From a bacterium (GTDB taxonomy: Bacteria > Auribacterota > UBA3054 > JAAYZF01), in NCBI GenBank assembly GCA_012514975.1, contig JAAYZF010000196.1:1-43547 (forward strand): DNA of 43,547 nt, in the 5' to 3' direction. The translations under genes and the position numbers were made by a program. The notes below the pieces were generated by a model. That model did no database searches, was not told the DNA's origin, and saw only the letters and a list, made by a program, of their open reading frames with translations. Numbering within the stretch: the stretch's first letter is position 1; every line of letters begins with the position of its first letter. Below, piece by piece: positions 1 through 8,497 of the stretch.

Positions 1-2
1 CG

Positions 3-1148
3 ATGAACATCATCACCTTTCTCAACAGGAAAACGCTGATCACGGCCGCCGGCGCGCTCGCGCTGCTCGCACTCATCCTCTGGCAGGCGGGCGTCTTCAC
101 CACGGGCCGCATCGCGCCCGGACGGACCGCGCTGGCCCCTGTCGCGGCAACCGGCGCCGCCGCCGTCGTCGAACAGGTGACGCTGCCCGTGACCTACCGC
201 GCGGTCGGCACGGTGAGCAGCCGCACCATGGTGGACATCTCGCCGCGCGTGGTGGCCCGCGTGCTCGAAATGCCTGCACGCTCGGGCGACCGGGTGAAGA
301 AGGGCGACCTGCTCGTCAAACTGGACGATGCCGACCTCTCCGCATCGGTGAACCAGGCGGCCGAGCGCCTCAAGGCCGCCCAGGCGGGCGTCACCGCCTC
401 GGGCGAAAAGGTGCAGCAGGTGCGCGCGGCGTTCGAGCTGGCATCGAGCGACGCCGGCCGCACCCGCCAGCTCGCCGCCTCGGGCGCCGTGTCACAGCAG
501 GCGCTTGATGCCGCCGAATCGGCATACCGCCAGGCTCGTGCCGCGCTCGCCCAGGCGGAACAGCAACAGTCGGCGGCCCAGGCCGATGCGGACGGCGCCG
601 CGCAGGCTCTCCGCCAGGCGCAGGCTGTCCTCGACTACACCACTATCACAAGCCCGATGGACGGCGTTCTCGCTGAGCGGCTGGCCGATCCGGGAGACTT
701 GGCTAGCCCGGGCAACATCCTCCTCCGCTTGTTTGACCCGGCCAGGCTGATGCTTGAAGTCCCCGTGCGCGAAGGCCTGGTCTCGCGCATCAAAATCGGC
801 GAGCAGGTGCCGTTCACCGTCGACGCGCTCGGCAGAACGCTTTACGGCGAACTGCGCGAAACAGTTCCCGCCGTCGACCCGGGCAGCAGGACCTTTATGG
901 TGAGAATCTGCATCGGCGAGGAGCCGGGGCTCATGCCGGGCATGTTCGGCGTGCTCGAACTGCCCATGGGCACACGCACGGCCGTGGTGGTGCCGGAGGA
1001 TGCCGTTGTCCGCGTCGGCCAGCTCGAATACGTGCGTGCGCAACTCGGTGAGCGCACGGCGCGCCTGCTCGTCCGCACCATTCCCGCGGGCGCCGGCCGG
1101 CGTGAGGTTGTCACCGGCGCCTCTCCTGGGATGACGATCTACCGCTGA
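3..1148 (+). CDS. Periplasmic adaptor (membrane fusion protein) of an RND/ABC efflux system
   Basis: This 381-residue protein would bridge an inner-membrane pump and an outer-membrane channel. It has an N-terminal hydrophobic anchor (residues 11-29) and a biotinyl/lipoyl-like half-motif around residues 72-112, with GDRVKKGDLLVKLDD followed by DADL. A long Ala/Gln/Glu-rich coiled coil runs over about 112-215. The second lipoyl half (TTITSPMDGVLAERLADPGD) and a beta-barrel domain follow. This is the standard HlyD/AcrA-type order. The protein ends at MTIYR without the usual longer membrane-proximal tail, so it may be slightly short at the C-terminus. The pump gene is not downstream, where a secreted FGE-like protein follows. 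Any partner would lie left of the window. The ATG is at the very edge, so a longer N-terminus cannot be excluded. The family call is firm, the substrate unknown. Confidence 0.88.
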   Translation: MNIITFLNRKTLITAAGALALLALILWQAGVFTTGRIAPGRTALAPVAATGAAAVVEQVTLPVTYRAVGTVSSRTMVDISPRVVARVLEMPARSGDRVKKGDLLVKLDDADLSASVNQAAERLKAAQAGVTASGEKVQQVRAAFELASSDAGRTRQLAASGAVSQQALDAAESAYRQARAALAQAEQQQSAAQADADGAAQALRQAQAVLDYTTITSPMDGVLAERLADPGDLASPGNILLRLFDPARLMLEVPVREGLVSRIKIGEQVPFTVDALGRTLYGELRETVPAVDPGSRTFMVRICIGEEPGLMPGMFGVLELPMGTRTAVVVPEDAVVRVGQLEYVRAQLGERTARLLVRTIPAGAGRREVVTGASPGMTIYR

Positions 1149-1233
1149 CGGGCGTTGCTCCATGGCGCGGCCCCGTCGCCGCCGCCGCCCCGGCGGCTTC
1201 CCTCCATGCCTGCGGCACCGCGTGCCAGCCTGT

Positions 1234-1262
1234 TTGCTTCACGCCGTTGATTATGGTAAGAT
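1234..1262 (+). promoter_or_regulatory. Possible sigma70-type promoter for the FGE-like gene
   Basis: TTGCTT and TAAGAT are separated by 17 bp, and the -10 is preceded by TGG, an extended -10. The -35 is weak. The site lies in the 190-bp gap after the adaptor gene and would give a leader of about 70 nt that carries a good AAGGAGGA Shine-Dalgarno at 1327-1334. Confidence 0.4.
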
Positions 1263-1338
1263 GGGTATGTCGCCGCACCACCCCATCAGCGCCACGGCAC
1301 CTGCCTGCGCCGATGGCCACCTTCACAAGGAGGACCGC

Positions 1339-2667
1339 ATGAACATCCGCATCCGCACTATGGCGTTCACGGCCGCCGTACTGGCAACGTGCATCCTGCA
1401 TGCCGGCATCTCCACGCCCGTCTGGCCGCAGACACGGAAGGGCAAGTCCAAGCTCAAACTGGCAGAGGTGCCGATGACGCCGCCGCTGGTCGCCGAGCTC
1501 GCCTACACGAATCTCCTGTCGATTATGCAGTCAAACGTCCTGCTGGGCGTGTCGGCCGGCCCATTCTCCCTTGAGCCGAAGGTGAAGCGGAAGACGGGCG
1601 AGATCAAGATGTGGAGCTACAGCGAGAAAGACCGGGCCACGAAGTTCAAGGTGAAGATCAAAGTGCTCGCCAAGAACGGGAAGTTCAAGATGAAGATCAG
1701 CCAGGCGCTGCCCGAGAGCGTTGTTGTCTGCGCGCCAGGCAAGGCAGCGGTCGTGAATGAGCTCGCCACCATCGCGGGCGGCGTGTTTCTCATGGGCGCG
1801 TCAAACCAGTACTACTCCCCGAGCAGCCCTGAGAACATCGTGCACCAGGTCAATGTCAGCGCCTTTATGATCGAGAAATGCGAAGTGTCGAACGGCCGGA
1901 TGTGCCAGGTGCTCCAATGGGCGTACGACCACGGGCTGCTCAACGCATCGGCAACGTCGCTCCAGAACAGCGAAGGCACGCCGCAGACGCTGATCAATCT
2001 TGCCAACTATGCGTGCGACATCACGTTCGCCAACGGCGTGTTCCTGGTGAAGAACGGGCGCGAGGGGTTCCCGTGCTCCGTCGCCACCTGGTACGGCGCG
2101 CTGGCGTACTGCAATTACAGGAGCGATATCGAGGGATTCACCCGCTGCATCGATTTCACCACGTGGAGCTGTGACGTGGCCCGCACGGGATACCGCCTTC
2201 CCACCGAGGCGGAATGGGAAAAGGCGGCGCGCGGCGGCCTCGTCGCACAGTGGTACCCATGGCCCGGCGCCGGCGGGGTGTGCACCGATCACATCGACGG
2301 CAGCAAGGCCGACTATTATCTCAGCGGCGGCACATTCCACAGCGATCTTGCCGTGTGCGGCTATTACAACGGCGGCCAGCTCCCCCCTGGCGGCGACATG
2401 GCCAACGGCTACGGCCTCTACGACATGGCCGGCAATGCGCAGGAATGGTGCTGGGACTGGTACAAGCAGGATTTCTACAAGGATGCTGCCGCCACGGCGC
2501 CCGACACGATGGGCCCGGTGCAGGACGGCGCCCTGTTCTACAAGGTCGTCCGCGGCGGCGGATGGGGCATGCAGTCGCATGCCCTGCGCTGCGCCGCGCG
2601 CGATGACGCGTTGCCGACGGACAGCGCGTACCGCGGCATCGGCTTTCGCTGCGTCCGCAGGCCGTGA
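1339..2667 (+). CDS. Secreted formylglycine-generating-enzyme-fold (FGE/SUMF1-like) protein, probably non-catalytic
   Basis: The start is fixed by AAGGAGGA at 1327-1334, five bases before the ATG, and gives a 442-residue protein. A signal peptide (about residues 1-30) is followed by a Lys-rich region of about 120 residues with no recognised domain. The C-terminal two thirds is an FGE-sulfatase domain. Its hallmarks are RLPTEAEWEKAARGG (286-300), GLYDMAGNAQEWCWDWY, VVRGGGW (403-409), RCAARD (C418) and a final GFRCVR. In true formylglycine-generating enzymes two redox cysteines lie just before the RCxxR motif. Here that stretch reads GMQSHAL and has neither, so oxidase activity is unlikely. Bacterial relatives of this kind often act as binding or structural modules. 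No sulfatase gene is in the window. The fold call is strong. The lack of catalysis is inferred from motif alignment by eye. Confidence 0.85.
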   Translation: MNIRIRTMAFTAAVLATCILHAGISTPVWPQTRKGKSKLKLAEVPMTPPLVAELAYTNLLSIMQSNVLLGVSAGPFSLEPKVKRKTGEIKMWSYSEKDRATKFKVKIKVLAKNGKFKMKISQALPESVVVCAPGKAAVVNELATIAGGVFLMGASNQYYSPSSPENIVHQVNVSAFMIEKCEVSNGRMCQVLQWAYDHGLLNASATSLQNSEGTPQTLINLANYACDITFANGVFLVKNGREGFPCSVATWYGALAYCNYRSDIEGFTRCIDFTTWSCDVARTGYRLPTEAEWEKAARGGLVAQWYPWPGAGGVCTDHIDGSKADYYLSGGTFHSDLAVCGYYNGGQLPPGGDMANGYGLYDMAGNAQEWCWDWYKQDFYKDAAATAPDTMGPVQDGALFYKVVRGGGWGMQSHALRCAARDDALPTDSAYRGIGFRCVRRP

Positions 2668-2713
2668 GGCAGGATCGGCCACACTGGTCGCCGGAGCCGG
2701 CGCATCGGCCAGC

Positions 2714-4160
<1,447 letters not shown>

Positions 4161-4230
4161 CACCGCACGCGGCCCGCCGCACTGCCGCGCCGGAATACCT
4201 GCCATAACCTGTGTATGACTGAGGTGTGCC

Positions 4231-5166
4231 ATGGCCATCTGCAACAGCATCATCGACACCGTGGGCGACACGCCCCTCGTGCGTCTCAACCGCCTGGCTG
4301 CCGGCCTCGGCGCCACCGTTGCCGTGAAACTGGAGTCCAACAATCCCCTCGGCAGCGTGAAAGACCGCATCGGCGTTGCCATGATCGATGCCGCGGAGAA
4401 ACAGGGCCTGCTCAAGCCCGGCGGCACGATCATCGAGCCCACAAGCGGCAACACCGGCATCGCGCTCGCCTTCGTCGCCGCGGCGCGCGGCTACAACCTC
4501 ATCCTCACCATGCCCGAGACCATGAGCGTCGAGCGGCGCAAACTGCTCAGGTTCTTCGGCGCCGAGCTCGTGCTCACGCCCGGCGAGAAGGGCATGCGCG
4601 GCGCTGTGGACAAGGCCGAGGAGATTCTTGCCGCCACACCGGGCGCCTTCATGCCGCAGCAGTTCAAGAACCCGGCCAACCCGGACATCCATCGCAGGAC
4701 CACGGCCGAGGAAATCTGGCGCGACACCGACGGCAAGGTTGATATCATCGTGGCCGGCGTCGGCACGGGCGGCACATTGACAGGCATCGCCGGCGCGCTG
4801 AAGAAGCGCAAGGCGTCGTTCAAGGCCATCGCGGTTGAGCCCGCCGATTCCGCCGTCCTGTCGGGCGGCGCCGCGGCGCCCCACAAGATTCAGGGCCTCG
4901 GCGCCGGGTTCGTGCCTGATGTGCTCCAGCGCGACCTTGTCGACGAGGTGATCACCGTGAAGCACGAGGACGCCGGCGAGACGGCGCGGCAGCTTGCACG
5001 GCAGGAGGGCATCCTCGCCGGCATCTCCGCGGGCGCGAACGTATGGGCCGCGCTCCAGGTGGCCGGGCGGCCGGAGAACGCGGGGAAGCTGGTCGTCACG
5101 GTCATCTGCGATACCGGCGAGCGCTACCTGTCGACATGGCTGTTCCAGGACGCGTCGGTGGAGTGA
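4231..5166 (+). CDS. cysK: Cysteine synthase A (O-acetylserine sulfhydrylase)
   Basis: The enzyme makes cysteine from O-acetylserine and sulfide using PLP. The 311-residue protein carries the PLP lysine K44 in GSVKDRIG, the substrate loop [11 protein letters not shown], the phosphate-binding glycine loop [10 protein letters not shown], and the C-terminal [18 protein letters not shown]-type ribosome-binding sequence (GAGGTG, 4221-4226) sits just before the ATG. It follows metY closely and no separate promoter is obvious. One local difference from common CysK proteins is [13 protein letters not shown] in place of the usual KLE-x-x-NPxxSVKD spacing, which may be natural variation. The assignment is firm. 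CysM-type substrate preference cannot be excluded from sequence alone. Confidence 0.94.
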   Translation: MAICNSIIDTVGDTPLVRLNRLAAGLGATVAVKLESNNPLGSVKDRIGVAMIDAAEKQGLLKPGGTIIEPTSGNTGIALAFVAAARGYNLILTMPETMSVERRKLLRFFGAELVLTPGEKGMRGAVDKAEEILAATPGAFMPQQFKNPANPDIHRRTTAEEIWRDTDGKVDIIVAGVGTGGTLTGIAGALKKRKASFKAIAVEPADSAVLSGGAAAPHKIQGLGAGFVPDVLQRDLVDEVITVKHEDAGETARQLARQEGILAGISAGANVWAALQVAGRPENAGKLVVTVICDTGERYLSTWLFQDASVE

Positions 5167-5179
5167 GGCGAGGGGGGGC

Positions 5180-5208
5180 TTGACGCGGCGCGAATAATCA
5201 GGTATACT
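5180..5208 (+). promoter_or_regulatory. Distal promoter of the rubredoxin gene
   Basis: TTGACG and TATACT are separated by exactly 17 bp. It lies 14 bp after the cysK stop and about 120 bp upstream of a second, better promoter, so the rubredoxin gene appears to have tandem promoters with two hairpins between them. Confidence 0.72.
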
Positions 5209-5228
5209 AGTACCAGAATAAGGGATAA

Positions 5229-5279
5229 GGGGCGCCCGGAGCGCCCCGCCGGTCATCCACGCAGGGGCGCAGCCCCTGC
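5229..5279 (+). repeat. Two adjacent perfect hairpins between the rubredoxin promoters
   Basis: The first is GGGGCGC (5229-5235), a 5-nt loop, then GCGCCCC (5241-5247). The second is GCAGGGGC (5261-5268), a 3-nt loop, then GCCCCTGC (5272-5279). Neither has a T tract, so neither is a classical intrinsic terminator. They would fold in RNA made from the distal promoter only. Confidence 0.6.
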
Positions 5280-5299
5280 TCCGCGGCGGCAGGCGAGTC

Positions 5300-5328
5300 T
5301 TGACAGGCGCGGGCGAATGCGCTATAAT
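5300..5328 (+). promoter_or_regulatory. Proximal consensus promoter of the rubredoxin gene
   Basis: The -35 (TTGACA) and -10 (TATAAT) both match consensus perfectly, with a 17-bp spacer. Transcription should begin near 5335, leaving a leader of about 41 nt with a GAGGAG Shine-Dalgarno at 5363-5368. By sequence it is the strongest promoter in the window. Confidence 0.9.
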
Positions 5329-5375
5329 GCCCGCGGTTTCAGTACGTGGTTAACCAGGAAGTGAGGAGTCCTGTC

Positions 5376-5534
5376 ATGAAAAAATACGTCTGCCAGGTGT
5401 GCGGCTACGTCTATGATCCCGAAGTCGGCGACCCGGACAGCGGTATCGAGCCGGGCACCAGCTTCGAAGACCTGCCCGAAGAATGGGTATGCCCGGGATG
5501 CGGCGTGAACAAGGACATGTTCTCGCCCGAGTAG
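5376..5534 (+). CDS. Rubredoxin
   Basis: This is a small iron-binding electron carrier of 52 residues, the normal size. Two CxxCG knuckles, VCQVCGYVY near the N-terminus and [10 protein letters not shown] near the C-terminus, supply the four cysteines that hold one Fe. The conserved [16 protein letters not shown] and the F-x-x-LPEEW segment between them are typical. The ATG at 5376 is chosen over an in-frame upstream ATG at 5346 because GAGGAG lies 7 nt before it and the family starts with MKKYVC. Rubredoxins donate electrons to superoxide reductases, rubrerythrins or oxidases in anaerobes and microaerophiles. The neighbouring peroxidase and ferritin genes fit oxygen-stress protection. No partner reductase gene is in the window. 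Confidence 0.96.
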   Translation: MKKYVCQVCGYVYDPEVGDPDSGIEPGTSFEDLPEEWVCPGCGVNKDMFSPE

Positions 5535-5584
5535 CGCACCCGGCGGCGCTGCGCCGGCGCAACGCCGCACACTGATCGTCAACC

Positions 5585-5620
5585 AACGCAGCCGCGGGGT
5601 TTCCCGGCTGCGTTTTGTTT
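5585..5620 (+). terminator. Rho-independent terminator after rubredoxin
   Basis: A stem of ten base pairs (AACGCAGCCG with CGGCTGCGTT), extendable past one unpaired base, is followed directly by TTTTGTTT from about 5613. It ends only 17 bp before the ptsI start codon, so it also sits in the leader of any transcript that reads into ptsI. Confidence 0.85.
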
Positions 5621-5637
5621 CAACAACGGTGGCTCGC

Positions 5638-7269
5638 ATGTCCAACGAGCAGCGCTTCAGAGGCATTCCCGTCAGCGGCGGCGTCGCCGTCGCGCGCGCC
5701 TGCCTGCTCAACGAGTACCGTCACAGCGACGCCGAGCCCCGCGCCATCGCCCGCGAGGAGATTCCGCGCGAGCAGCAACGCCTCCACACCGCTCTGGATC
5801 GCGTGGCCCAGCGGCTCGGGCAGGTGAAGGAGCAGGTGGCCGCACGCCTCGGCACGGCCGAAGCCGAAATATTCGTCGCGCAGAAACTGATCGTCGAGGA
5901 CGTCAGTCTCCGTACCGCCATGGACGAAATCATCGCGCGCGAAGCATGCAACGCCGAGGCGGCCGCGGCATCGGCGCTCGATGCGTTCGAACGGCGCCTG
6001 CGTGCCGTCGAGGACGAGTACCTCAGCGCGCGCGCCTCGGACATCACCGAGATCAAACGCTGCGTGCTTGACGCGCTCGGCAGCATGAACCCGCTGCTGC
6101 GCTGTGAGGGGCAAGATTCCTGCGAGCATGGGCGCAATCGCGTCGTCGTCGCCCTCGAATTGACGCCCGCCATGACCCTCGAGCTCGATGCGGAGCAGGC
6201 CCGTGCGTTCGTCACCGAGCGGGGCGGCAGAACGTCCCACGCGGCCATCCTTGCCCGCGCGCTTGGCATCCCGGCCGTCACCGGCATTCCGCGCGTGCAT
6301 GAGCAGATTCCGTGCGGCACCACCGTCCTCGTCAACGGCGATACCGGCGAGGTCGTTACATCCCCGTCCGCCAACACGCTCGCCCGCCATCCGGTGACCA
6401 GCCGCGCCCGCACCGTCACCGCCGGTGACGAGCCGGTCGAGAGCTTTGCCGTGATGGCGAACATCAACCTGAGCAGCGACGCCGGAGCCGCGCTCGAAGT
6501 GAAGGCTGAAGGCATCGGCCTCTACCGCACCGAGTTCGAATGCATTGCGGCGGGCCGGCTGCTTACCGAGGACGAGCAGTACGAGCGTTACGCCGCCGTG
6601 CTCGCGCACATGAAGGGCCGGCCGGTCTACTTCAGGCTGCTCGATGTGGGCGGGGACAAGCGCGCCCCGTTCCTCGACCTGCCGCCGGAGGAGAACCCGT
6701 ACCTCGGGTGCCGCGGCGCGCGCTTCCTGCTCGCGCGGCCGGATGTCCTCGCGCCGCAGGCCCGCGCGCTTGTCCGCGCATCGCGGCACGGCGTCGTCAA
6801 CGTCATCCATCCGATGATCGTCGATTTCGACCAGTTCATCGCGCTCAAAAACCTCTTTTCCGAATCAGCAAGCGGACTGCAAGGCGGCACCGTCCGCCAT
6901 GGCATCATGTTCGAAGTGCCGTCTGCCTGCCTTCAGGCTGCCGCGCTCCTCGAGGAGGCGGACTTCGCGACCATCGGCAGCAACGACCTGATCCAGTACC
7001 TGTTCGTCGTCGATCGGGACAACGAAGCGGTGGCGCGCGATTACACGCCCGACAGGCCGGTGTTCTGGGACGTGCTCAGAGCCCTGGCCGACGCGGCGCG
7101 CGCGGCGGGCAAGCCGCTGTCGCTCTGCGGCGAGATCGGCGGGGATCCGCGCTATATAAGCAGATTGATGGACCTCGGGATCACCAGCGTCAGCGCGAGC
7201 GTGCGCCTTGTCGCACGGGTGCGCACGGCCGCGCGGAACTACCGTGCGGGCAACAACTACACAATCTGA
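5638..7269 (+). CDS. ptsI: Phosphoenolpyruvate-protein phosphotransferase (PTS enzyme I)
   Basis: Enzyme I takes phosphate from PEP onto a histidine and passes it to HPr. The 543-residue protein has the phosphohistidine H201 in GGRTSHAAILARALGIPAVTG, the PEP-domain motifs EGIGLYRTEF and LDVGGDK, ENPYLGCRG, IGSNDLIQYLFVVDRDNE, and the active-site cysteine C497 in LCGEIGGDPR. It is about 30 residues shorter than Escherichia coli enzyme I, mostly in the N-terminal half, and has no GAF domain, so it is not a nitrogen-PTS PtsP. The ATG at 5638 is preferred to a GTG at 5629. No clear Shine-Dalgarno precedes either. The rubredoxin terminator lies just upstream and no promoter could be placed between them. 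HPr and enzyme II genes are not in this window, so a sugar cannot be assigned. Confidence 0.9.
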   Translation: MSNEQRFRGIPVSGGVAVARACLLNEYRHSDAEPRAIAREEIPREQQRLHTALDRVAQRLGQVKEQVAARLGTAEAEIFVAQKLIVEDVSLRTAMDEIIAREACNAEAAAASALDAFERRLRAVEDEYLSARASDITEIKRCVLDALGSMNPLLRCEGQDSCEHGRNRVVVALELTPAMTLELDAEQARAFVTERGGRTSHAAILARALGIPAVTGIPRVHEQIPCGTTVLVNGDTGEVVTSPSANTLARHPVTSRARTVTAGDEPVESFAVMANINLSSDAGAALEVKAEGIGLYRTEFECIAAGRLLTEDEQYERYAAVLAHMKGRPVYFRLLDVGGDKRAPFLDLPPEENPYLGCRGARFLLARPDVLAPQARALVRASRHGVVNVIHPMIVDFDQFIALKNLFSESASGLQGGTVRHGIMFEVPSACLQAAALLEEADFATIGSNDLIQYLFVVDRDNEAVARDYTPDRPVFWDVLRALADAARAAGKPLSLCGEIGGDPRYISRLMDLGITSVSASVRLVARVRTAARNYRAGNNYTI

Positions 7270-7278
7270 CCGCCGCAC

Positions 7279-7300
7279 CGCCCGCGGCGGCCCGCGGGCG
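7279..7300 (+). repeat. GC-rich hairpin between ptsI and tpx
   Basis: CGCCCGCGG and CCGCGGGCG form a perfect 9-bp stem with a 4-nt loop, 9 bp after the ptsI stop. There is no T tract, so it could stabilise the mRNA end or attenuate rather than terminate. Confidence 0.5.
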
Positions 7301-7334
7301 CGGAGCGGCTAACCACCTGCTGAGGGAGACACCC

Positions 7335-7853
7335 ATGAGTGCAACAACCGAACGCGTCACATTCAAAGGCAGTCCGCTTACCCTGGCGGGCACCCTCGTC
7401 TCCGTGGGGGACACGGCGCCCGGGTTCTCGGCGCTTGCCAACGATCTCTCCCCGGTGACCCTGGCGGCGCTTGCGGGAAAGGTCGCCGTCGTCTTCTCGG
7501 TGCCGTCGCTCGACACGGCCGTCTGCGACGTCGAGACGCGGCGTTTCAACCAGGAGGCCGTGAAGCTGAGCCCGGCAGTCGAGGTGTGGTGCATCAGCAT
7601 GGACCTGCCGTTCGCCCAGGCGCGCTGGTGCGGCGCGTCAGGCGTCGAGCGCGTCAGGACGGCGTCCGACCATCGCGATGCGTCGTTCGGCCTGGCCTAC
7701 GGCGTGCTCGTCAAGGAGCTCCGCCTGCTCGCCCGCGCGGTGTTTGTGATCGACAAGGCCGGGAAGGTCGCCTACAAGCAGCTCGTGCCGGAGATCACCG
7801 CCGAGCCTGATTACGCGGCCGCTGTACAGGCGGTGACAAAATTGGTATACTAG
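7335..7853 (+). CDS. tpx: Thiol peroxidase Tpx (atypical 2-Cys peroxiredoxin)
   Basis: The enzyme reduces hydrogen and alkyl peroxides using thioredoxin. The 172-residue protein begins with VTFKGSPLTLAGT, the usual Tpx opening. The peroxidatic cysteine is C64 in PSLDTAVCD and the resolving cysteine is C99 in ARWCG, the classic 35-residue spacing. An extra cysteine, C86, lies between them. The start is fixed by GAGGGAG at 7322-7328. The open frame extends far upstream into ptsI in another frame, but that part is not coding. It sits between ptsI and a ferritin gene, and the ferritin promoter lies inside its 3' end, so the two are adjacent but separately transcribed. Confidence 0.95.
   Translation: MSATTERVTFKGSPLTLAGTLVSVGDTAPGFSALANDLSPVTLAALAGKVAVVFSVPSLDTAVCDVETRRFNQEAVKLSPAVEVWCISMDLPFAQARWCGASGVERVRTASDHRDASFGLAYGVLVKELRLLARAVFVIDKAGKVAYKQLVPEITAEPDYAAAVQAVTKLVY
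7823..7851 (+). promoter_or_regulatory. Promoter of the ferritin gene
   Basis: TGTACA (four matches to consensus), a 17-bp spacer, and TATACT preceded by TGG. The -10 overlaps the last codons of tpx (stop at 7851-7853). The leader would be about 34 nt with GGGAGG at 7882-7887. I saw no Fur box. Confidence 0.65.
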
Positions 7854-7891
7854 CACCGAAATAGCATGTTAACAATTTACAGGGAGGCACC

Positions 7892-8386
7892 ATGCTCAGT
7901 CAAGCGGTTCTCAAGGCGCTCAACGACCAGATCAACTTCGAGCTCTACTCGGGCTACATCTATCTCTCGATGGCTGCGTACTTCGAGACGAAGAACCTCA
8001 AGGGCTGTGCCACCTGGATGCGCGCCCAGGCCAAGGAGGAACATTCCCACGCCATGCGCATCTACGACTTCATCGTCAAGCGCATGGGCGCCGTCAAACT
8101 CGCCGCGATTGCCGGGCCCAAAACCGCATGGGAATCCCCGCTCGCTGCGTTCCAGGACGCGCTCAAGCACGAACAGGCTGTCACCAAACGGATCAACAGT
8201 CTCGTCGCCCTCGCCGGGAAGGAGAACGACACCGCCACAGGCATCTTCCTCCAGTGGTTCGTCACCGAACAGCTCGAGGAGGAGGAGCAGACGGACGAGA
8301 TCGTCCAGAAGCTCAGGATGATCAAGGACTCGGCCAACGGGCTGTTCATGATCGACCATGCGCTCGGCAAGCGCACGGAAGGCTGA
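7892..8386 (+). CDS. ftnA: Non-haem ferritin
   Basis: This is a cytosolic iron-storage protein of 164 residues that assembles into a 24-subunit shell and oxidises Fe(II). The ferroxidase ligands fall at the same positions as in E. coli FtnA: E17 (NFELYS), E50 and H53 (KEEHSHA), E94 (KHEQ) and Q127 (VTEQ). There is no haem-ligand methionine of the bacterioferritin type at the expected site. GGGAGG 5 nt before the ATG supports the start. It follows tpx and rubredoxin in a block that would limit iron-driven oxidative damage. Confidence 0.95.
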   Translation: MLSQAVLKALNDQINFELYSGYIYLSMAAYFETKNLKGCATWMRAQAKEEHSHAMRIYDFIVKRMGAVKLAAIAGPKTAWESPLAAFQDALKHEQAVTKRINSLVALAGKENDTATGIFLQWFVTEQLEEEEQTDEIVQKLRMIKDSANGLFMIDHALGKRTEG

Positions 8387-8461
8387 TTCCCCGGCGGATG
8401 AGTGACCGCCTGGCTGCACCCGGCGGAACGGCCGGGCCCTTCCATGGCTGCGGCGTTCGTG

Positions 8462-8491
8462 TTGTCTATCCGGCTCGATAACGGGTATACT
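8462..8491 (+). promoter_or_regulatory. Promoter giving a leaderless zwf mRNA
   Basis: TTGTCT and TATACT are separated by 18 bp. The -10 ends 7 nt before the zwf ATG, so the expected +1 base is the A of the start codon. There is no room for a Shine-Dalgarno. Confidence 0.68.
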
Positions 8492-8497
8492 AGTGGC

